Source of the DNA: Clostridium vincentii
Lineage (GTDB): Bacteria; Bacillota; Clostridia; Clostridiales; Clostridiaceae
DNA length: 58,674 bases
Direction of reading: 5' to 3'
Assembly (NCBI RefSeq): GCF_002995745.1
Contig: NZ_PVXQ01000023.1
Location: 1-58,674, forward strand
A program made the position numbers and the translations under genes. How positions within the stretch are numbered: position 1 is the stretch's first letter; each line of letters starts with the position of its first letter. The notes below the pieces were generated by a model. That model saw only the letters and a list, made by a program, of their open reading frames with translations, had not been told where the DNA came from and made no database searches. Shown here one piece after another: positions 1 through 8,656 of this stretch.

Positions 1-78
1 AATGATCCAGATTTATTTAAATCACTATTTCCATGGAGTAATCTTCCTGCTGAATGCTATTTAAATAAAAAGGATTGA
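1..78 (+). CDS. Partial transposase C-terminus, IS66-like
   Basis: Frame 1 is open from base 1 to the TGA at 76-78 and encodes 25 residues ending in FPWSNLPAECYLNKKD. Firmicute IS66 transposases commonly end in a similar short element with a PWS...LP.EC signature. The start and all catalytic residues lie outside the window. Its position just inside a candidate IS terminal repeat supports the call. An unrelated protein tail is possible because only 25 residues are visible. Confidence 0.5.
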   Translation, partial: NDPDLFKSLFPWSNLPAECYLNKKD

Positions 79-126
79 AAATAAGCGGTTAATGACTGTC
101 AACGTGACGAGTTATTAACCGCTTAC
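1..126 (+). mobile_element. Right end of an IS66-like insertion sequence
   Basis: The tail of a transposase-like reading frame (stop at 76-78) is followed at once by a perfect 12-bp inverted repeat (82-93 with 114-125). The motif ends in TTAC at 126, the complement of the GTAA terminus typical of IS66-family elements. A smaller inverted repeat (GTCA/TGAC, 98-108) lies in the loop. The left part of the element is outside the window, so element type and boundary are inferred from the end structure and from the resemblance of the protein tail to IS66 TnpC C-termini. Confidence 0.55.
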
Positions 127-211
127 AAATAAACACACATACCGTGAATCTCATTTTATCAATTAAATCCATTAAGCCTAAAAATACGTAACCAGCTCCT
201 GCTACTAATTT

Positions 212-229
212 ATGGTATACTTATACCAT
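212..229. promoter_or_regulatory. Perfect 8-bp palindrome, possible operator
   Basis: ATGGTATA and TATACCAT are separated by two bases. This symmetry resembles operators of GntR-like dimeric repressors. The site lies about 140 bp upstream of the small membrane protein gene that starts at 368 and just outside the IS66-like end. No regulator gene is next to it, so the function is a guess from symmetry alone. The rest of the 127-367 interval shows nothing else I recognise. Confidence 0.3.
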
Positions 230-367
230 GAATTTGAAGTATAAGAGGTTCATGTAAAACAACAAAAAACCAACCTTTCAGTCAGTCTTAAAAATTATTT
301 ATAGTATAAATAATCCTAACTTTCTGTTATTATTTATAACATAACTGTATTTAAAAGGAGATAGAAT

Positions 368-652
368 ATGATTTACATATTATATTTATTAGCACTCATT
401 ACCATTTATACAATAAGTTTTTTAAAAAGTAAGCATTACTTGGAATTACGTATTCAGAAAATAATGATTAGAATATATTCAATAAGTATAGTTGTATTTT
501 CTATTATAATTACTATACTTGCAGTAAATCAGCATTACGAAATAAAGTTAAATTTATTAGTCGGTGCTTTTGCTCTTTTTCTTGGCGTAATTCCTTGTAA
601 TATATTTAATTCATTAGTAATGGCTATTAAAAATTCTAAAGATAAGAATTAA
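368..652 (+). CDS. Small three-segment membrane protein, unknown
   Basis: A 94-residue protein with a good ribosome binding site (AAAGGAG, 354-360) 7 bases before the ATG. Three hydrophobic stretches are visible at roughly residues 1-18, 34-54 and 62-82. Short polar links contain Lys and His, and the C-terminus is lysine-rich, suggesting a small integral membrane protein. No family motif is recognised. It stands alone between the IS66-like end and the convergent cysK gene. It could be a real small membrane protein or cargo left near the insertion sequence. Confidence 0.6.
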   Translation: MIYILYLLALITIYTISFLKSKHYLELRIQKIMIRIYSISIVVFSIIITILAVNQHYEIKLNLLVGAFALFLGVIPCNIFNSLVMAIKNSKDKN

Positions 653-814
653 AACATTACTTAGCAATTTTCTTTAAATATTCAATAAGGGAAACCTCAA
701 ATGGCTTCTACCACAATTTTATCTATAATCAATATTCTATGGTTTCTGCGTAATTAATCCTGTGTTGCTAATACTTGGAACTCATATACATATAAAAATA
801 CTTAACCATATACA

Positions 815-877
815 CAAAAACACCCCTCCTAGTGAAATTGAGTTATAATCAATTTCCAACTAGGTAAGGGTGTTTTT
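815..877. terminator. Bidirectional terminator downstream of cysK
   Basis: A long hairpin pairs AACACCC..CCTAGT (around 819-833) with ACTAGG..GGGTGTT (around 860-873), with a nested GAAATTG/CAATTTC stem inside. T-runs flank it on both strands, so it can end cysK transcripts on the minus strand and transcripts from the plus-strand gene at 368-652. The stretch between 653 and 815 holds no gene I can support. Confidence 0.85.
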
Positions 878-897
878 TATTATTTTAGAATAAGAAT

Positions 898-1830
898 TTA
901 TTCAGCAAATAATGGAGTTGATAGGTATCTTTCACCAGTATCTGGTAATAATACTACTATTAACTTTCCAGCATTTTCTTCTCTTTTAGCAAGTTCAGTT
1001 GCAGCATATACTGCAGCGCCTGCAGATATTCCAACTAATAATCCTTCGCTTCTTGATAATGCCTTACCTGTAGCAAAAGCATCTTCATTTTCTACTGCGA
1101 TTATTTCATCATATATCTTAGTATTTAAAGTATTTGGAACAAATCCAGCTCCTATACCTTGTATTTTATGAGGTCCAGGATTTCCTCCAGCAAGCACTTG
1201 TGATCCAGCTGGTTCAACTGCAATTATTTTAACATTTGGGTTTTTAGATTTTAAATATTCTCCAACTCCAGTAATAGTTCCACCAGTTCCAATACCAGCT
1301 ACAAAGATATCAACTTTTCCATCTGTATCTTCATATATTTCAGGGCCTGTTGTAGCTCTGTGAGCTGCTGGATTTGCTTCGTTTTCAAATTGATGTGCAA
1401 TAAATGAATCCTTTGTTTCTGCTGCAATCTCTTCAGCCTTTGCTATAGCTCCCTTCATTCCCTTTGCGCCTTCAGTTAACACAAGCTCTGCACCATATGC
1501 CTTTAATAAGTTTCTTCTTTCAACACTCATTGTCTCAGGCATAGTTAATATTACACGGTATCCTCTAGCTGCTGCAACTGATGCTAAACCAATTCCAGTA
1601 TTACCACTAGTTGCTTCTATAATTACTGAACCCTTCTTTAATAATCCCTTTTCTTCAGCATCATCAACTATAGCCTTAGCTATTCTATCTTTAACACTTC
1701 CTGCTGGATTAAAAGATTCTAACTTTCCAATAAGAATTCCTTTTAAGTTGTTATTTTTGTTATAATTAGATAATTCCACGAGTGGTGTCTTTCCTATAAG
1801 TTCTGTTATATTTTTATAAATCTTTGCCAT
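898..1830 (-). CDS. cysK: Cysteine synthase (O-acetylserine sulfhydrylase)
   Basis: This PLP enzyme condenses O-acetylserine with sulfide to give cysteine, the last step of cysteine biosynthesis, in the cytoplasm. The 310-residue length is normal for CysK. Visible motifs are the PLP-lysine segment NPAGSVKDR with Lys47, the substrate loop TSGNTGIG (74-81), and the glycine-rich phosphate loop GIGTGGT near residue 180. The start is set by AAGGGGG 8-9 bases upstream. It has its own near-consensus promoter at 1882-1910 and a terminator just downstream, so it appears monocistronic. A cystathionine beta-synthase-like paralogue is the only alternative; the length and motifs favour CysK. Confidence 0.95.
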   Translation of the reverse strand: MAKIYKNITELIGKTPLVELSNYNKNNNLKGILIGKLESFNPAGSVKDRIAKAIVDDAEEKGLLKKGSVIIEATSGNTGIGLASVAAARGYRVILTMPETMSVERRNLLKAYGAELVLTEGAKGMKGAIAKAEEIAAETKDSFIAHQFENEANPAAHRATTGPEIYEDTDGKVDIFVAGIGTGGTITGVGEYLKSKNPNVKIIAVEPAGSQVLAGGNPGPHKIQGIGAGFVPNTLNTKIYDEIIAVENEDAFATGKALSRSEGLLVGISAGAAVYAATELAKREENAGKLIVVLLPDTGERYLSTPLFAE

Positions 1831-1881
1831 TTTAATTTCCCCCTTAGAATTTTTTCTTTCTTATATGTTTACTATGGTATT

Positions 1882-1910
1882 AGTATATTCTTACCAGTAT
1901 CTTTTGTCAA
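1882..1910 (-). promoter_or_regulatory. SigA-type promoter of cysK with possible operator
   Basis: Read on the minus strand, TTGACA (1905-1910) and TATACT (1882-1887) are exactly 17 bases apart, about 50 bp upstream of the cysK start. Half-sites GGTA and TACC face each other around the -10 region (about 1875-1894). That would suit a repressor such as the cysteine regulator CymR (Rrf2 family), but the operator assignment is inference only. Confidence 0.8.
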
Positions 1911-1971
1911 CACCTTTTATTTCTTTTTTTGCATCTATATATATATGCTTGATTTATATCAAACTAGTATA

Positions 1972-2097
1972 CTAAAATCGACTATGAGCTAAATAATTAT
2001 ATTTTTTTAGCGTCCTCTCATACCACTGTTCATACCGTTCGGTACAGGTTGGTTCATTAAAAATTAATGTGTCTTTTGATATTGGGTCTGAATTCAT
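1972..2097 (-). CDS. Possible 41-residue small protein
   Basis: A minus-strand ATG at 2097, preceded by AAAGGA at a suitable distance, opens a 41-codon frame ending in TAG at 1972. The peptide is hydrophilic and rich in charged and aromatic residues, including ERYEQWYERTLKKY. It lies in the interval between the dbpA terminator and the cysK promoter. I do not recognise a family. It could be a genuine small protein or the remnant of a larger gene, and coding is supported only by the start context and composition. Confidence 0.3.
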   Translation of the reverse strand: MNSDPISKDTLIFNEPTCTERYEQWYERTLKKYNYLAHSRF

Positions 2098-2130
2098 TTT
2101 TCCTTTAGTGCACGCCCATGTTAAACACAC

Positions 2131-2165
2131 TAAAAAAACAGGACTAAATTTTACTTTAATCCTGC
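2131..2165 (-). terminator. Terminator of the helicase gene
   Basis: Read on the minus strand, CAGGATT (2158-2164 reversed) pairs with AGTCCTG (2139-2145 reversed), with one G-U pair, followed by seven T residues. It sits about 20 bases after the helicase stop codon. Confidence 0.8.
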
Positions 2166-2184
2166 TTTTAACATAATATATTTC

Positions 2185-3624
2185 CTATTTTCTAGCGATT
2201 TCTATCTTTAATGTTTTTCCTTTAATAGTTATCTTTTTAAGAGCATTAAGAGCAATTTTTCCCTTGCCATTTAATATTTCAACATAAGATCCAGCATCTT
2301 GAATCTCTATTATTCCAATATCATCAACTGAAACGCCTTCTATATTAGAAATGGTTCCAACAAAATCTACAGCTCTTAGCTTTTTCTTTTTGCCACCATT
2401 AAAATAAATCTTAGTTATATCCTTATTAATGCTCTTAGCCTTTTCAACTTTCTTGCCACCACTTTTTTTAAGTAATGCAACAGCAACTTCTTCTTCAGCT
2501 TTATTTGTTTTTAATTCAAAGACTTCTCTCTCTTCAATTTCAAATCCAATATATTCATTAATTGCTTTTAAAAATCTATCTTCAAATTGTGTAACAAAGG
2601 TAATTGCCTTACCCTTCTTACCTGCTCTTCCGGTTCTTCCTATTCTATGTACATAAGCTTCCTTCTCTAGAGGGATATCAAGATTTATTACATGAGTTAT
2701 CCCTTCAACATCAATACCTCTTGCAGCTACATCAGTTGCTATTAATATTCTAAAGTCACCTCTTTTAAATCCTTCCATAGCTTCGATTCTTTGCTTTTGA
2801 AGCATACCTCCGTGAATTTTACCTACTGAATATCCTAAAGCTCTAAGAAATTGATAAGCTAACTCTACATTCTCTTTTGTTTTACAGAAAGCTACTGCTG
2901 TATCTGGCTTTTCTTTAATTAAAAGCTTTTTAAAACACTCTAGCTTATCATCACCTCTAGATCTATATACGAAATGCTCTATCTCATTAGTTATTAAGCT
3001 TTCACTTTCAATCTTAATATTCACAGGTTTCTCCATATACTTTGAACAAAGCATTGCTACTTCATCTGGAAGAGTTGCTGAGAATACCATAGTTGTTCTT
3101 TTCTTAGGAATATTTTCAATTACGTCTTCAACTTGACTAATGAATCCCATATTAAGCATTTCATCAGCTTCATCAATAATTAAGTATTTAAGGTCCTTAG
3201 TATCAAAAGTCCCCTTGTCTATATGGTCAAGTACTCTTCCTGGAGTTCCAACAACAATATGAGTTTTGCTCTTAAGCTCCCTTGCTTGATCTCTAAATGG
3301 AGATTTTCCATAAACAGCAGTTGCTTTTAATCTCTTAAACCTTCCAATATTCTTAACATCCTCGCAAATTTGAATTGCAAGTTCTCTAGTTGGTGCAAGA
3401 ATTAATGCCTGAGGAGAATTTTCCTCCCAACTTATCTTTTCGCATAAAGGTATAACAAAGGATGCGGTCTTTCCCGTACCTGTTTGTGCTTGTACTGTTA
3501 AGTTCTTACCTAATAACGCCTTTGGAATTACTTGTTCCTGAACTTTAGTCGGAATTGTATATTCTAAGGCTTCTAATGCTTTTACTATTTCCTCTTGTAA
3601 GTTAAATTCGTTAAAATTATTCAT
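2185..3624 (-). CDS. dbpA: DEAD-box RNA helicase, DbpA/YxiN type
   Basis: An ATP-dependent RNA helicase of the DbpA/YxiN class, which remodels 23S rRNA during large-subunit assembly. In order: Q motif in the first 30 residues, Walker A AQTGTGKT (46-53), PTRELA, TPGR, DEAD near 151-154, [14 protein letters not shown], and [15 protein letters not shown]-terminal domain of about 75 residues (404-479) looks like the DbpA RNA-recognition fold. That tail separates DbpA from CshA-like helicases, which end in basic disordered tails. Length (479) fits YxiN. The start has AAGGAG 8 bases upstream, and a possible promoter (TATAAT at 3657-3662, weak -35 AAGACA) precedes it. It appears monocistronic. Confidence 0.9.
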   Translation of the reverse strand: MNNFNEFNLQEEIVKALEALEYTIPTKVQEQVIPKALLGKNLTVQAQTGTGKTASFVIPLCEKISWEENSPQALILAPTRELAIQICEDVKNIGRFKRLKATAVYGKSPFRDQARELKSKTHIVVGTPGRVLDHIDKGTFDTKDLKYLIIDEADEMLNMGFISQVEDVIENIPKKRTTMVFSATLPDEVAMLCSKYMEKPVNIKIESESLITNEIEHFVYRSRGDDKLECFKKLLIKEKPDTAVAFCKTKENVELAYQFLRALGYSVGKIHGGMLQKQRIEAMEGFKRGDFRILIATDVAARGIDVEGITHVINLDIPLEKEAYVHRIGRTGRAGKKGKAITFVTQFEDRFLKAINEYIGFEIEEREVFELKTNKAEEEVAVALLKKSGGKKVEKAKSINKDITKIYFNGGKKKKLRAVDFVGTISNIEGVSVDDIGIIEIQDAGSYVEILNGKGKIALNALKKITIKGKTLKIEIARK

Positions 3625-3746
3625 TCTTATTCTCCTTAATCTTTAGTCTATTTTCTATTATACAATTTATAATAATAAATGTCTTTAATATTTTATCAGA
3701 GGTGTATTATATATTATTCCTAAATTTATAAAAACCTTCATAATTT

Positions 3747-3796
3747 AAAAAAGGCTGTTGTCATGAATTATTTTAAAACTCATTTCTCAACACCCT
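3747..3796 (-). terminator. Terminator after the phospholipase C-like gene
   Basis: On the minus strand, GGGTGTTG (3788-3795 reversed) pairs with CAACAGCC (3753-3760 reversed), one mismatch aside, with further imperfect pairing inside and a run of six T residues after it. It lies 20 bases past the stop codon at 3817. Confidence 0.6.
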
Positions 3797-3816
3797 TCTA
3801 TAAATTAATTTGATAT

Positions 3817-4419
3817 CTATAAGCTACTAGCATTCAATAAAATAGGAGCTACTTTTTCCTCCTTAGTCTCCCCCCTCATTAATGCTAATAAGGAATGGGA
3901 TACTACCCTAACTAAAATACTAATAAATTGTAAATCTCTCTTTTTATCACTTTTATTGTTATTATAAATGATATGCATATCTTCAATATAAACTATTATA
4001 TCTTGAAAAGTTCTAAGCTTAACCTTTGTATCCTCCTCAAATTCTTTCCATATATCTTTAAGTTTATTCCAAAATATTATTCTTTGAAGTTGCTCATATA
4101 TCTCATGTTGAATAATTGAATCCGTATACCCATCATTGTGTGGAAAAGTAAAGAAGTCACATAGATAGTGAGTCATAATTCCAAATTTAATGGACTTAGA
4201 TCTAATACTTAATTTGTGGCTTTTAAGAAGTAACTCTTCCATTAACTTCAGCACATATTTCCAGTCTTTCTTTTTTGTATGCATAGATAATCTAAGCTGT
4301 GGACTTAAATCAGGTAGTATATTCCCATAAATAAAATATCCTATGCTAATATCCTTATAATCTTCTTTAAGTTCTTTTCCTAAAACATACCCTAGTTTTC
4401 CATGAAGCAAAGTATCCAT
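3817..4419 (-). CDS. Zinc-dependent phospholipase C-like protein
   Basis: A 200-residue protein resembling the clostridial family annotated as zinc-dependent phospholipase C. Supporting features are His6 near the N-terminus, the segment YGNILPDLSP, a THYLCDFFTFPHN motif with closely spaced His and Asp residues near 100, and a later HEIYEQ segment. These are the kind of His/Asp/Glu positions that bind three zinc ions in that fold. No signal peptide is seen, unlike secreted alpha-toxin-type enzymes, so it is probably cytoplasmic and need not be a lipase. It stands alone with its own terminator. Family assignment is from motif memory; substrate is unknown. Confidence 0.7.
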   Translation of the reverse strand: MDTLLHGKLGYVLGKELKEDYKDISIGYFIYGNILPDLSPQLRLSMHTKKKDWKYVLKLMEELLLKSHKLSIRSKSIKFGIMTHYLCDFFTFPHNDGYTDSIIQHEIYEQLQRIIFWNKLKDIWKEFEEDTKVKLRTFQDIIVYIEDMHIIYNNNKSDKKRDLQFISILVRVVSHSLLALMRGETKEEKVAPILLNASSL

Positions 4420-4495
4420 AATTAATCCACTCCCCGGCTTTTTCTTTTATTTTACATCTAGCAAGTTAAGAGCGAATTATGGTTAGGTTAATAGT

Positions 4496-6724
4496 TTATT
4501 CTCTTCCATTTTTTAAAACTTCATCCATTGGAATACTTAATATCTTTCTTTTAGAAATTGCTTTTGTTAAAGTGTACATTGTCTCTAGTATTATTAATAC
4601 AATTAGCATTGATAATGGAGATATTATAGCTTGTAATGAGAACTCCATATCTTTTGTAACTTCTGCAAACATGGCTGATATTGCTACTTTACTTAATGGT
4701 ATTGAAATTAAATATCCAAAAACAATAAGAATATCATTAATATTTAATATTGTTTTTGATAATCTTTTATCATCGTATCCCATTATCTTAAACATAGATA
4801 TATTAAGTCTGTTCTCATCTATGACCATAGTTATTATTACATATATTAATGCAATTCCAATGAGAGCTGCAATTACTCCAATCATCCACATTATAAATTT
4901 CAAAGGACTTATCATACTTTTAATTCCATCCACCATTGCAGTTTTACTTGTACTACTTGCAAGCTGTCCTTCTTGAAATTCAATTTTCTCTTTAGACACT
5001 ATTCCTATATAGCTATCTTTAGGGATTTCTGTTTCCCTATAAAGCGTTTCTAGCGATATATATAACTTGTCTCCTAGGAATGAATTAGCTATCTTCTCTA
5101 TCTCAATTTCAAAAGTTGAATCTTCAAGTTCACTTTTAAGCTTAAGTGTATCCCCTTCTTTTACCCCTAATTTCTTAGCTAAGGATTTAGAAACAATATT
5201 TTTATCAAAGGATAAAACTTCTCCTTCTGCATCCTTTAATACTAATAGAGTGCTATCCTTTTCCCTTGCCTCTAAAGTATATTTTATCTCCTCATCATTA
5301 TTGTTAGATGACATAACAGGCAAATTCCAAAATTTCTCTCCACCTCTGTTTTCAATACTCATATTTGAGAGCATATAAAGATTATCAAACTTATATGAAT
5401 CTTCATATCCTTGTTTAACAATTCTCTCCATAGAATCATTCATAACAAAAACGAAGAATAATAACATAGCTGAAAATACAATAGCACTAATTGTTAATGC
5501 AGTTCTCCATAAATTTCTTAAGACCTCTTTAATTTTATACTTCATTGAAAAACTTAAACCTTTTAGAGGTATTTTTCTTTCTAAGAAACTTGGCCCTTCC
5601 TCCTTCAATTTTCCTTTCATCAGATCCACTGCGGAATGATTTAACGCTCTTGATATTACTATAAAGTTTATTGGAGCTATAATTATTATTGGAATTAATA
5701 TAGATAATACTATTATCTTGATATCTGGATCAACTATAATAATCGGCAGATTGTATTCTACTGATAAAGCTGCCTTTATTGAATTTGCTAGCATTACTCC
5801 AGGTATTTGTCCTAGCAAGGCTCCTATTAATGATACTAAAATTGGATAAACCATGTAATGTTTTGTAAGAGTTGCTTTCGTGTATCCAAAGGCATAAAGA
5901 GTTCCAAGCTCTGTAAGTTCATTCTTTACAAGTCTCCATATAACTATAGAAATAAGTAAGCTCACTAGTACAACTACGACAATTGGCAGATACTGACCCA
6001 AGGCAAACATTCCATTTATATCTCCATCAATGGCATTAATCTTTGTGTTATTTTTTCTTTCAACCCAGCTTAATGCAAAATAATTTTCCTTTATATACTC
6101 CTTAAATTCACTCTCATTATCTTTATTTAATCTTATAGAATAACCTATGCTTGGACTATCTATCTCCTTAAAATCTTCTTCAGAAATAAAAGCTACCCCA
6201 AAGGTTTCTTTATTTGAAAATAGAGATGTATTATTTTCTAGCATATATATATAATCCGGAGTAGCAGACTTCCCATTCAAATTGTACTCTTCTCCATTTA
6301 TATCAATGGAATCACCAATGTTTTTATTATTCTTTAAATAAAAATCATTGTTTATTACTATATCCTTTGATTTAGAAAGTGCTTCCCCTTCTGTTATTTG
6401 AACAAGATTAATATTTTTTCTTTCTTTATATATTCTTAAAGTAACCTTATCTAATACCTTAACGTCCTTCCATTCCATTTTCTCAATATTCAAATCAAAC
6501 ATGTTTTCTAGAGGCTGCATATCGGAAATTGGTAAAGCAGTTGTAAAGTAAGCATCCTCCACTTTATAATCATCTTTAAAGTTTTTGATACTATCTTTAA
6601 TTACAGGCCCACCAATATTAAACATAGTAAATAGTCCTGTAGATAAGATTAAAAGGGCAATTGCAACTATATAGGTAGTTTTATGAATTTTGATATTTCT
6701 TTTTATCTTCCTATTTAATATCAT
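4496..6724 (-). CDS. ABC transporter permease, FtsX/MacB type
   Basis: A large permease (742 residues from the ATG) that works with the ATPase encoded just upstream. It has an N-terminal membrane helix (about 15-35), a long extracellular domain to about 235, then a block of helices (about 240-365). A second helix at about 410-430 precedes a second extracellular domain, and three closing helices follow after about 590. This duplicated layout is typical of exporters or envelope mechanotransmission systems, not nutrient uptake. The ATG overlaps the ATPase stop codon (TAATG), which sets the start better than a TTG six bases upstream. Substrate is unknown; antimicrobial peptide or lipid export are typical roles. 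Confidence 0.88.
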   Translation of the reverse strand: MILNRKIKRNIKIHKTTYIVAIALLILSTGLFTMFNIGGPVIKDSIKNFKDDYKVEDAYFTTALPISDMQPLENMFDLNIEKMEWKDVKVLDKVTLRIYKERKNINLVQITEGEALSKSKDIVINNDFYLKNNKNIGDSIDINGEEYNLNGKSATPDYIYMLENNTSLFSNKETFGVAFISEEDFKEIDSPSIGYSIRLNKDNESEFKEYIKENYFALSWVERKNNTKINAIDGDINGMFALGQYLPIVVVVLVSLLISIVIWRLVKNELTELGTLYAFGYTKATLTKHYMVYPILVSLIGALLGQIPGVMLANSIKAALSVEYNLPIIIVDPDIKIIVLSILIPIIIIAPINFIVISRALNHSAVDLMKGKLKEEGPSFLERKIPLKGLSFSMKYKIKEVLRNLWRTALTISAIVFSAMLLFFVFVMNDSMERIVKQGYEDSYKFDNLYMLSNMSIENRGGEKFWNLPVMSSNNNDEEIKYTLEAREKDSTLLVLKDAEGEVLSFDKNIVSKSLAKKLGVKEGDTLKLKSELEDSTFEIEIEKIANSFLGDKLYISLETLYRETEIPKDSYIGIVSKEKIEFQEGQLASSTSKTAMVDGIKSMISPLKFIMWMIGVIAALIGIALIYVIITMVIDENRLNISMFKIMGYDDKRLSKTILNINDILIVFGYLISIPLSKVAISAMFAEVTKDMEFSLQAIISPLSMLIVLIILETMYTLTKAISKRKILSIPMDEVLKNGRE

Positions 6725-7419
6725 TACCAATCAATCCTTTCCGGAGAGATTACATTATCATTAATCCTATTTTCAGTTATTTTGCCACTTTTTAATTTGA
6801 TAATCCTATTTGCCATTTGAGCAATAGCATTATTATGGGTAATGATTATAACAGTAGTTTTGAATTTCTTATTAACTTCCTTTAAAAGAGTTAATATTTC
6901 CTTTGAACTTTTATAGTCTAATGCTCCTGTAGGTTCATCACAAAGTAATATTTCAGGATTTTTTACTAAAGCTCTGGCAATTGCTATTCTTTGTTGTTGA
7001 CCTCCACTAAGTTGTTTTGGAAATTTTCCTTTTTGATCTAATACTCCTACAGCTTTAAGAACATAATCTATCTCAAAAGGTTTTTCTGAAATGTCTGAAA
7101 CCACTTCTATATTTTCTTCAACTGTTAAATTAGGAATTAAGTTATAAAACTGAAATACAAATCCTATTTTAGCTCCTCTATATTTAGTTAATTCTTTATC
7201 ACTAACTTTTGAAATATCTTTACCATATATATTTACTTCTCCGCTATCAGCCTTATCTATTCCCCCTATTATATTTAAAAGGGTTGATTTTCCTGAACCT
7301 GATGGACCAAGTATAACTACAAATTCTTCCTTGCTAATTTCTAAATCAATATCTTTCAATGCATAGAAAAGTGCAGCTTCTTCACCATAATGCTTATTTA
7401 ATCCTTTTATATTTATCAT
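6724..7419 (-). CDS. ABC transporter ATPase, MacB/LolD type
   Basis: The nucleotide-binding subunit for the adjacent FtsX-type permease. Visible motifs are Walker A GPSGSGKST, Q-loop FQFYNLIPNLT, signature LSGGQQQR, Walker B ILLCDEPTGALD and the switch His in IIITHN. The start is taken at the ATG at 7419 because GGGGGGA lies 6 bases before it; an in-frame ATG 15 bases upstream would overlap that ribosome binding site. The downstream permease overlaps the stop codon, so the two are translationally coupled. Transcription probably starts at the promoter at 7473-7501, with a candidate operator between promoter and start. Confidence 0.93.
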   Translation of the reverse strand: MINIKGLNKHYGEEAALFYALKDIDLEISKEEFVVILGPSGSGKSTLLNIIGGIDKADSGEVNIYGKDISKVSDKELTKYRGAKIGFVFQFYNLIPNLTVEENIEVVSDISEKPFEIDYVLKAVGVLDQKGKFPKQLSGGQQQRIAIARALVKNPEILLCDEPTGALDYKSSKEILTLLKEVNKKFKTTVIIITHNNAIAQMANRIIKLKSGKITENRINDNVISPERIDW

Positions 7420-7439
7420 TTCAAATCCCCCCATTCACT

Positions 7440-7468
7440 CTATGACTAATTAATTTATTAAGTCATAG
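7440..7468. promoter_or_regulatory. Inverted repeat between ABC promoter and start codon
   Basis: CTATGACT (7440-7447) and AGTCATAG (7461-7468) form a perfect 8-bp inverted repeat with a 13-base spacer, in the 5' untranslated region of the ABC operon. It contains the same CTATG/CATAG half-sites as the PadR sites upstream of padR but with wider spacing. It may be an operator or a leader hairpin. Confidence 0.45.
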
Positions 7469-7472
7469 ATTC

Positions 7473-7501
7473 ATTATAGGTTATATTTTCCACTTTGTAA
7501 A
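7473..7501 (-). promoter_or_regulatory. Promoter of the FtsX-type ABC operon
   Basis: On the minus strand TTTACA (7496-7501) and TATAAT (7473-7478) are 17 bases apart, about 55 bp upstream of the ATPase start codon and just downstream of the terminator of the padR operon. This indicates that the ABC genes form their own transcription unit. Confidence 0.8.
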
Positions 7502-7516
7502 TACTAATTGGATATT

Positions 7517-7555
7517 AAAAAAAATCCTAAAGAGATTTTATCTCCTTAGGATTTT
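7517..7555 (-). terminator. Terminator of the padR operon
   Basis: AAAATCCTAAGGAGATAAAA pairs with the mirrored AATCTCTTTAGGATTTTT on the minus strand to give a long stem, followed by an uninterrupted run of eight T residues. It separates the padR operon from the downstream ABC operon. Confidence 0.88.
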
Positions 7556-7570
7556 GTAATTTTCCCTACA

Positions 7571-8263
7571 TTATTTCCGAGTTGCTTTTATTGAAGTATA
7601 AATCATATGGCCAATTCCAGAAATAACAATAATAATTGCCAGTATATATCCGATTCCAAAGCTATTCAAAGTAATTATTTCTATATTTTTTGCTACTATT
7701 CCTACTACAACTAAAATAGCAATAATAAATAAATATCCTAAAAGAAATATAACATTATCTCTTTTCCTCTTTTTTCTTCCAGATGAACTTTTAGCAATAA
7801 AATTAAAAACACCTATAGCTACAGCAAAGGCCACTATAAAAGTCATTATTGGCGCTAATGTTAAGCTATATTTTACCCCTAATATGTCCTTCAACGAACT
7901 AATCTGCCCATAGGGGAAATTTGAGACAATATCAAGTGCGATAAAAAATATTAATCCACCTATTACTATAGGGATATAACTTTTCAAATTTTTAAGCTCA
8001 TATCCTTTAACACCATCTTTATAGGAAGCGATTATATCTTTACAAAAAACCTGATAGTCTCCTATTACCTCGTATAAATCTTCTCCTCTATCTTGAGCGC
8101 TTAAAAGAATGTCATTTATATCGTTTATTGCTTCCTCTGCATCTTCTTCATTTAATTCAACCCTAATGTAGCAAACAATATCAGTTACTAAATCCTGATA
8201 TTTTTCTTCAACCTTCATCATATTTTCATAATTAGTTTTTATTTCATTTTTTATTTTACTCAT
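7571..8263 (-). CDS. DUF1048-type membrane protein, PadR partner
   Basis: A 230-residue protein whose N-terminal ~85 residues form an acidic helical domain resembling DUF1048. Four hydrophobic segments follow (about 95-115, 135-160, 172-195 and 203-222). DUF1048 proteins are usually encoded next to PadR regulators and are thought to help sense envelope or drug stress, though the mechanism is not established. The start is placed at the ATG at 8263, one base after the padR stop, because AAGGAGGA precedes it. The upstream in-frame Met lies within padR. Translational coupling to padR is likely. Confidence 0.75.
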   Translation of the reverse strand: MSKIKNEIKTNYENMMKVEEKYQDLVTDIVCYIRVELNEEDAEEAINDINDILLSAQDRGEDLYEVIGDYQVFCKDIIASYKDGVKGYELKNLKSYIPIVIGGLIFFIALDIVSNFPYGQISSLKDILGVKYSLTLAPIMTFIVAFAVAIGVFNFIAKSSSGRKKRKRDNVIFLLGYLFIIAILVVVGIVAKNIEIITLNSFGIGYILAIIIVISGIGHMIYTSIKATRK

Positions 8264-8264
8264 T

Positions 8265-8603
8265 TTAGTTTCCTCCTTCATAATTCTTAAAAACTCCATC
8301 AACAAAGTCTTTGAATTCTAACCATGTACTATGAAATTCTATAAGTTCTTTTTCACCCTCTTCTGTTAATGAATAATATTTCCTTTGGGGTCCAAAGGGG
8401 GATTCTTTTTTTTCTGACTTTAAACTGTTTCGTTTTTCCAATCTAGTTAATATTGGATAAATTGTTCCTTCAGTACATTGTCCAAATCCAAAGCTTCTCA
8501 TTTCTGTTACTACTTCATATCCATAAGTCTCTTCTTTATGTTTAACAATTTTTAAAATGCAGCCTTCTAATACTCCTTTTAAAAGCTGTGATTTATTTTG
8601 CAT
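8265..8603 (-). CDS. PadR family transcriptional repressor
   Basis: A 112-residue winged-helix regulator. The N-terminal part (LLKGVLEGCILKIV, then YEVVTEMRSFGFGQCTEGTIYPILTRLEKR) is the PadR DNA-binding domain with its TIYPxLxRLE signature. A short C-terminal helix (residues ~85-110) would provide dimerisation. The start is the ATG at 8603 because AAGGAGGA lies 6 bases upstream; an earlier in-frame ATG would overlap this site. Three copies of TACTATG-N5-CATAGTA lie in its promoter region, arguing for tight autorepression. It is cotranscribed with the DUF1048-type gene, and the FtsX-type ABC genes downstream are a plausible second target. Confidence 0.92.
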   Translation of the reverse strand: MQNKSQLLKGVLEGCILKIVKHKEETYGYEVVTEMRSFGFGQCTEGTIYPILTRLEKRNSLKSEKKESPFGPQRKYYSLTEEGEKELIEFHSTWLEFKDFVDGVFKNYEGGN

Positions 8604-8614
8604 ATAGTCCTCCT

Positions 8615-8633
8615 TACTATGCAATACATAGTA
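8615..8633. promoter_or_regulatory. PadR operator candidate 1
   Basis: TACTATG-CAATA-CATAGTA, a perfect 7-bp inverted repeat with a 5-base spacer. It lies directly upstream of and touching the padR ribosome binding site. The arms match those of the site centred at 8703 exactly. Confidence 0.7.
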
Positions 8634-8656
8634 GTAATTTCAAAAAAACTTCTCTC

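Noticed and set aside
653..815. Possible C-terminal gene remnant on the minus strand (frame ending KPFEVSLIEYLKKIAK)
   Set aside because: Only about 16 residues are open before a stop codon and no family can be recognised; this is not enough to support a feature.
4479..4976. 165-codon plus-strand open frame opposite the FtsX-type permease gene
   Set aside because: It lies antisense to a membrane protein gene with clear motifs; its hydrophobic translation is a mirror of the permease codons, and no ribosome binding site precedes it.
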